From contig NZ_JAAVTO010000028.1 of the NCBI RefSeq assembly GCF_013185065.1, positions 1 to 34,786 of the forward strand: a DNA stretch of 34,786 nucleotides, given 5' to 3'. This document shows, piece by piece, positions 30,604-34,786 of this stretch (position 1 is the stretch's first letter; each line of letters starts with the position of its first letter). Origin of the DNA: Adlercreutzia sp. ZJ473 (GTDB lineage Bacteria; Actinomycetota; Coriobacteriia; Coriobacteriales; Eggerthellaceae). Position numbers and translations under genes: made by a program. The notes beneath the pieces are model-generated. The model did not search any database. It was not told the DNA's origin and was given only the letters and a program-made list of their open reading frames with translations.

Positions 30604-32187
30604 CTACCTCACCTTCAGGTCGACCTCGCCGCGCTGCACCCTTCCCAGCCGGCGCATCTCGAACGCCACGAAGCACGCCGTCACGCAGATGGAGAGCGCG
30701 TCGGCGACAGGCTGCGCGAAGTACAGCGCGTCGAGGCCGTTGAGCGCGGGGGCCATGAGCGGCAGCAGGTCGGGCAGAAGCCAGATGAGCGGCACCAGGA
30801 ACACGATCTGGCGCGTGAGGGACAGAAAGATCGACTTCGCCGGCTGGCCCGTGGCCTGGAAGTAGTTCGACGACACGATCTGGAAGCCCACGAGCGGCAG
30901 CGTCACGAACTGCACCTTCATGGCGAACACCGTGAACTCGTTGAGGTCGGGGTTCGTGATGCCGAACGCGCTCACCACGCCGGCCGTGAACAGGTAGATG
31001 CACGCCCAGATCGCAACGCAGATGGCCGAGGCGCCCACCACGCCGCACTTGTACGCGCTGCGCACGCGGTCGATCTTGCGCGCGCCGTAGTTGTAGCCCA
31101 GAAGCGGCTGGATGGCCACGGCCACGCCGATCACCGGCATCACCGAGAACTGGCCGATGCGCTGCACCACGCCGATGGACGCCAGCGCGTTCTCCGCGCC
31201 GATCACCGTGAGAGCGCCGTACTTCACCAGCTGGTAGTTCAGCAGGAAGTTGATGATGGCCATGCCCGCCTGGATGGCGAAGCTGGGGAAGCCGAGCGCG
31301 AAGATGCTGCCCACGAGGCGCGGCTGCGGGCGCAGGTAGCGCAGGCGCAGGTGCATGGGCGCGTCCTTCACGCCGATGAAGTACCACAGCACCAGGGCGC
31401 ACGAGAGCGCCTGGCCGGCGAGCGACGCGCACGCGCTGCCCACGATGCCCCAGCCGAGCATCATCACGAACAGGAAGTTGAACGCCACCGAGGACAGAAG
31501 CCCGGCCACCATGGTGACCAGCGCGCGGATCGGCGCGCCCGAGGTGCGGATGAAGTTGTTCACGCCCATGCCGATCATCTGGAAGATGAAGCCGAAGCAC
31601 AGGATCTGGATGTAGATGCGCGCGTAGGGGCGCACGTCGTCAGTGGCGCTCGAGACGGTGAGCACTGCGTCGATGATCAGGGGGCTCGCGGCAGCCAACG
31701 CCACGATGACCCACACCACCAGGCTCAGGAACACCACGTTGCCCAGCGCGCGCTCGGCCTCGCCGTGCCGGCCCTCGCCCAGGCGCAGCGCCGCGAGCGC
31801 GTTGCCGCCGTTGCCCACGAGCATGGCGAACGCCATGAACACGATGAGCATGGGGTTGGCCACCGTGATGGCCGACAGGCCGATCTCGCCCACGGCGTTG
31901 CCGAGGAACACCGAGTTGATGATGGCGTACGAGCCGTTCACCAGCATGCCCACCACCGACGGGATGGCGAACTCCACCACGAGCTTCGGCACCGACGCCG
32001 TGCCCATGCGCGCGACCTTCGCGTCGCCCTTCGAGGCGGGCGCCGCCTCCTTGCCGCGCTCGCCTGCGGCGTCGCCGCTGGCGTCGTCGCCTGGGACGCT
32101 GCCGCCGGAGATGCCGCCGCTTACGCCGTCACCCGGCTTGCCCTCGCCGTCCAATCTGCCTTCGATGCGCTCGTCTGATCGTACCAT
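30604..32187 (-). CDS. MATE-family efflux transporter (MepA/NorM-like)
   Basis: A 527-residue carrier exporting organic cations or drugs in exchange for H+ or Na+. Two homologous six-helix halves are visible: first half from VPKLVVEFAIPSVVGMLVNGSYAIINSVFLG, second from LRPQPRLVGSIFALGFPSFAIQAGMAIIN; also GYNYGARKIDRVRSAYK after helix 8 and GFQIVSSNYFQATGQPAKS, both typical. The N-terminal 58 residues are a Gly/Asp/Ser-rich hydrophilic extension not usual for the family. ATG 32187 has GGAAGG ten bases upstream. Substrate unknown. Confidence 0.93.
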   Translation of the reverse strand: MVRSDERIEGRLDGEGKPGDGVSGGISGGSVPGDDASGDAAGERGKEAAPASKGDAKVARMGTASVPKLVVEFAIPSVVGMLVNGSYAIINSVFLGNAVGEIGLSAITVANPMLIVFMAFAMLVGNGGNALAALRLGEGRHGEAERALGNVVFLSLVVWVIVALAAASPLIIDAVLTVSSATDDVRPYARIYIQILCFGFIFQMIGMGVNNFIRTSGAPIRALVTMVAGLLSSVAFNFLFVMMLGWGIVGSACASLAGQALSCALVLWYFIGVKDAPMHLRLRYLRPQPRLVGSIFALGFPSFAIQAGMAIINFLLNYQLVKYGALTVIGAENALASIGVVQRIGQFSVMPVIGVAVAIQPLLGYNYGARKIDRVRSAYKCGVVGASAICVAIWACIYLFTAGVVSAFGITNPDLNEFTVFAMKVQFVTLPLVGFQIVSSNYFQATGQPAKSIFLSLTRQIVFLVPLIWLLPDLLPLMAPALNGLDALYFAQPVADALSICVTACFVAFEMRRLGRVQRGEVDLKVR

Positions 32188-32245
32188 TGTTCACATGCCT
32201 TCCCGTCTTGCTCCGGCACATTGTAGCGCGCGGAGCGGGCGGTTG

Positions 32246-33118
32246 CTAGCGAACGGACGAGATATGCGCCTCACCCGAGGAAACTGCGACCAAATCGCCA
32301 CCGAGCGGCGGCTCGACCAGAAGGCGGCCCTGCTCGTCCGCGCCGCGCACCACGCCCTCGGCCACCGGCGAGCCGTCGAGGTTCTCGACGGAGACGCGCA
32401 GCCCGTCGAGGGCGGCGTGCGCGGCGTACTCAGGCAGAAGCGGGGCGAAGCCGTGCGCCGTCCACGCGGGGTAGAGCTCCGAGAACGCCTCGAGCACGGC
32501 CGCGCGCACGACGGGAATGTCGGGGGCGGACGGCGCTTCGGGGGCGCGTGGCGCGTCGGGGGCGGGCGGCACGTCGGGAGCGGGCGGCACGTCGGGAGCG
32601 GGCGGCGCGTCAGGGACGGGCGCGAAAAGCTCGCTCACGTAGGCGGGCGCGTTCTTGCCGCCGACCGCCTGCGCGCCTGAGCCCTGCGGCGAGAGCACGT
32701 TCACGCCGATCCCCACGCAGATGCCGCCCGCGTGCGACTCCAGCGAGATGCCGCAGAGCTTCGCGAGGCGAAAGGGGGCTCCTTCCGCGGCGCGGGCAGG
32801 GGTGTGCACCACGTCGTTGGGCCACTTGATCTTCACGCGCGCGGCGGCGCCGGGAGCGAGCGCGACGAGCGCGCGGCGCACGGCCATGCCCGCGACCAGG
32901 CTCAACGTGGGAAGCTGCGCCAGCGGCACCTGCGGGCGCAACAGCAGCGACACGTACATGCCGCCCTCGGGGCTCTTCCACGCGCGCCCCTGCCGGCCGT
33001 ACCCGGCCGTCTGCGCCCGCGCCCCCACGGCGAGCCCCTCGGGCTCCCCCTCCTCAAGCGCGCGCTTCACCAGGTCGTTCGTCGACGTAACCTCGTCATA
33101 GGTTCGCAAGCGAAACAT
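32246..33118 (-). CDS. birA: Biotin-[acetyl-CoA-carboxylase] ligase without DNA-binding domain
   Basis: Activates biotin as biotinyl-AMP and attaches it to carboxylase carrier domains. The 290-residue protein begins directly with the catalytic domain (MFRLRTYDEVTSTNDLVKRA), so it is a group I ligase that cannot act as repressor. Catalytic marks are YGRQGRAWKSPEGGMYVS at 40-57 and KIKWPNDVV at 97-104, then the C-terminal SH3-like part (GVVRGADEQGRLLVE). Between the two is a Pro/Ala/Asp tandem repeat insert (about 168-203), coded by 18-bp repeats. ATG 33118 with GAGAGGGA upstream; the open frame continues 44 codons upstream without family sequence. Confidence 0.94.
   Translation of the reverse strand: MFRLRTYDEVTSTNDLVKRALEEGEPEGLAVGARAQTAGYGRQGRAWKSPEGGMYVSLLLRPQVPLAQLPTLSLVAGMAVRRALVALAPGAAARVKIKWPNDVVHTPARAAEGAPFRLAKLCGISLESHAGGICVGIGVNVLSPQGSGAQAVGGKNAPAYVSELFAPVPDAPPAPDVPPAPDVPPAPDAPRAPEAPSAPDIPVVRAAVLEAFSELYPAWTAHGFAPLLPEYAAHAALDGLRVSVENLDGSPVAEGVVRGADEQGRLLVEPPLGGDLVAVSSGEAHISSVR
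32521..32610. repeat. 18-bp tandem repeat inside birA
   Basis: Five 18-base units (32521, 32539, 32557, 32575, 32593) of the form CGGGRGCGGGCGGCRCGT, with a decayed sixth after 32611. On the coding strand they give the six-residue unit P-D-x-P-x-A. Units three to five are nearly identical, so copy number may vary between strains without breaking the frame. Confidence 0.85.
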
Positions 33119-33183
33119 AAGGACTTTCCCTCTCTTGCAACAGCTGCACAAACCGCCCTTGTCGTTCGTAACGTCAGCGAGGG

Positions 33184-33277
33184 TTCTTGCAGTGCCTGAG
33201 ATAGCCCCGCCGCGCGGCTGAGCGTACTCCGTACGCGAAGGAAAGCGCACAAGGGGCTAGGTCAGGTGCCGCAAGAA
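33184..33277. other. 94-bp nested inverted-repeat element between birA and folP-folK
   Basis: Pairing arms in order: TTCTTGC / GCAAGAA (33184-33190 and 33271-33277), a 4x4 internal loop, CCTGA / TCAGG, a 3x3 internal loop, AGCCCC / GGGGCT (33203-33208 and 33253-33258). The interior holds a separate hairpin CGTAC-TCC-GTACG (33223-33235). It fills half of the 209-base gap between two minus-strand genes. It may be a terminator of folP-folK, a structured leader of birA, or a small palindromic insertion. Confidence 0.55.
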
Positions 33278-33327
33278 GCCGCAGCGTCGAGCGTTCCGCC
33301 CGTTCCGTCAGGGCAAGCGGAACCAAC

Positions 33328-34641
33328 CTACAACTTCCACGCGCGGCCGACTCGGTCGGACTCGGGCACGGCGTCGACGGGCGTGCCGTCCGCCAGCACG
33401 TGTCCCGGCAAGATCTCGAGCAGCGGCTTCACCACGAAGTCGCGCTCGGTGACGCGGGGGTGCGGCAGCGTGAGCTCGTCGGTGGAGAAGTCGTACATCT
33501 GGTAGTCGAGGATGTCGACGTCGAGCGTGCGCGGCCCGTTCTCCACCTCGCGCACGCGGCCCAGGCTGTTCTCGACGGCGTGCAGGTAGCCCAGAAGCTC
33601 GCGCGGCGGGATGCCGCAGCGCATCAGCACCACCGTGTTCACGAAGTCCTCCTGGTCCTCGAGGTAGGCCGGCTCGCTGCCGTAGAAGCTCGCGACGTCG
33701 ATGATCTGGGAGTCAGGCAGCGCGCACAGCTGCCCGATGGCATGGTTGATCTGCGCGATCTTGCCCTCGGTCTCCTCGCCGGGGCTTGCCACCAGGGCCA
33801 CGTTCGACCCCAGGCCCAGAAGCACGTAGGGCCGCAGGTCGGCCAGCGCGCGCGCCGTCTCCTCCACGTTGTGCGTGCGCACCACGCCGGCCCCCAGCTC
33901 GCAGGCGAGGAGCGCCTCGGCGGCGGAGGCCGCGTCGCGCTCGAGCGGGTCGTCGATGTGGTAGGCGTAGCCCACGTAGCTCTTGCGCGAGGGGGCCGCC
34001 ATCACGGGATAGCCCAGGTGGACCAGCTCGTGCAGGTTGCGCATGAGCTCGATGGTCTGCTTCGGCGTCTTGCCGAAGCCCGGACCGGGGTCGACGCAGA
34101 TCCGCTCGCGCGCGACGCCCGCCGCCTTGAGCGCGGCGCAGCGCTCGCGCAGGTAGTCGCGCACCTCGGACACCACGTCAACGTACGCGGTGTCGTCCTG
34201 CATGGTGGCCGGCTCGCCCCTCATGTGCATGACCACGAGCCCCGCGTCGCTCTCGCGCGCCACCTCGACCATGGCCGGGTCGCGGAAGCCCGACACGTCG
34301 TTGACGACCGAGGCGCCCGCGCGCACCGCGCGCGCGGCCACGTCGGCGTGCCGCGTGTCAACCGACACGCACATCCCGCGCTCCACGAGCGCGCGCACCA
34401 CCGGCTCGATGCGCGCCCACTCCTCCGCGGGCGTGACCGGGGCCGCGCCCGGGCGCGTGGACTCGCCGCCCACGTCGATGACGGCGGCTCCCTGGGCGGC
34501 CATCTCCTCGGCATGCGCCACCGCCGCCTCGGGCGCGGCGTACGCGCCGCCGTCGGAGAACGAGTCGGGCGTGACGTTCAGGATGCCCATGATGACGGGC
34601 ACGCTCGTGTCGAACGTGAAGGTGCCGCAGGTCCACTTCAT
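33328..34641 (-). CDS. folP: Dihydropteroate synthase - hydroxymethylpterin pyrophosphokinase fusion
   Basis: Two consecutive folate-synthesis enzymes in one 437-residue chain, in the reverse of pathway order. Residues 1 to about 262 are FolP (MGILNVTPDSFSDGG, VIDVGGESTRPGA, DVSGFRDPAMV, CVDPGPGFGKT, APSRKSYVG). About 272-437 are FolK (YVLLGLGSNVAL, GKIAQINHAIGQL, RVREVENGPRTLDVDIL, LPHPRVTERDFVVKPLLEI). FolK makes 6-hydroxymethyl-dihydropterin diphosphate and FolP couples it to p-aminobenzoate. ATG 34641 is used: the frame upstream is low-complexity, and the preceding gene stops five bases before it. It supplies folate to the C1 enzymes in the same window. Confidence 0.95.
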   Translation of the reverse strand: MKWTCGTFTFDTSVPVIMGILNVTPDSFSDGGAYAAPEAAVAHAEEMAAQGAAVIDVGGESTRPGAAPVTPAEEWARIEPVVRALVERGMCVSVDTRHADVAARAVRAGASVVNDVSGFRDPAMVEVARESDAGLVVMHMRGEPATMQDDTAYVDVVSEVRDYLRERCAALKAAGVARERICVDPGPGFGKTPKQTIELMRNLHELVHLGYPVMAAPSRKSYVGYAYHIDDPLERDAASAAEALLACELGAGVVRTHNVEETARALADLRPYVLLGLGSNVALVASPGEETEGKIAQINHAIGQLCALPDSQIIDVASFYGSEPAYLEDQEDFVNTVVLMRCGIPPRELLGYLHAVENSLGRVREVENGPRTLDVDILDYQMYDFSTDELTLPHPRVTERDFVVKPLLEILPGHVLADGTPVDAVPESDRVGRAWKL

Positions 34642-34645
34642 GGCG

Positions 34646-34786
34646 CTACTCGTCCCCGCGCTTGTCCACGCCGTACGGGTTCGCATACGGGTTCGCGTAC
34701 GGGCTCGCACCCGCTGCCGGCGCCTGCGCGCCCGGCGCGGAGCCCGCCGCCGCGTCGCCGCCGCTCGCAGCGCCGCCCGCGCCCGC
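34646..34786 (-). CDS. C-terminal end of an upstream gene (possibly FtsH)
   Basis: The last 46 codons of a frame that enters from the right edge and stops four bases before the folP start. It is Gly/Ala/Pro-rich and ends SPYANPYANPYGVDKRGDE, with a 12-bp DNA repeat behind the ANPY units. Such disordered tails end actinobacterial FtsH proteases, and ftsH often precedes folP, so FtsH is a guess from gene order. No catalytic sequence is in view. Confidence 0.55.
   Translation of the reverse strand, partial: AGAGGAASGGDAAAGSAPGAQAPAAGASPYANPYANPYGVDKRGDE

Noticed and set aside
1-34786. CRISPR arrays, rRNA, tRNA and insertion sequences
   Set aside because: No regularly spaced repeats of CRISPR type, no rRNA or tRNA-like stretches and no transposase sequence were seen.

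Overview
The window is a high-GC bacterial chromosome segment. Its gene content (menaquinone methylation, a cytosolic acetylene-hydratase-like molybdenum enzyme with a dedicated ferredoxin and MFS carrier, ATP-dependent CoA-type activases, formate/folate C1 enzymes, no respiratory oxygen genes) fits an anaerobic actinomycete of the Eggerthellaceae (Eggerthella, Gordonibacter, Adlercreutzia type). That placement is an inference from gene types and composition, not from a database search.

Left part (1-13 kb) is mostly housekeeping. A TatB-like translocase end, a small membrane protein and an amidohydrolase with lost metal ligands lie on the minus strand. A class C radical SAM methyltransferase, probably the menaquinone C-8 methylase MenK, is divergent from MenG/UbiE. 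After an MFS carrier come luxS and mtn (S-adenosylhomocysteine recycling and AI-2), a single-chain TsaB-RimI-TsaD fusion and TsaE (both for tRNA t6A), and a FolD-formate channel pair. Between tsaE and the fusion is a compact locus that looks like a type I toxin-antitoxin unit: a 34-residue hydrophobic peptide and a convergent short RNA sharing a terminator, with closely related 5' leaders.

Middle part (about 13.1-25.35 kb) is less GC-rich and reads as an accessory redox island. On the minus strand it carries a two-cysteine-pair protein and a LysR regulator, then an MFS carrier, a catechol-dehydroxylase/acetylene-hydratase-like molybdopterin enzyme, a two-cluster ferredoxin, a strong hairpin, a four-CxxC protein, and a 2-hydroxyacyl-CoA-dehydratase-type activase normally found as one giant chain but here split in two with an ATGA overlap. 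An OFA-type MFS gene on the plus strand closes it. The island sits between two parts of the C1-folate gene set (folD-formate channel on one side, fchA-fhs on the other).

Right part (25.36-34.8 kb) holds fchA and fhs with a probable small RNA between them, coaX, an OmpR-type response regulator without a kinase beside it, bioY, a MATE exporter, a birA lacking its DNA-binding domain and carrying an 18-bp tandem repeat, a folP-folK fusion, and the tail of an upstream gene that by order may be ftsH.

The C1 genes fit together: FolD lacks the catalytic lysine and glutamine of the cyclohydrolase reaction, while FchA, a stand-alone cyclohydrolase, is encoded 12 kb away next to Fhs. No tRNA, rRNA, CRISPR array or insertion sequence was seen.
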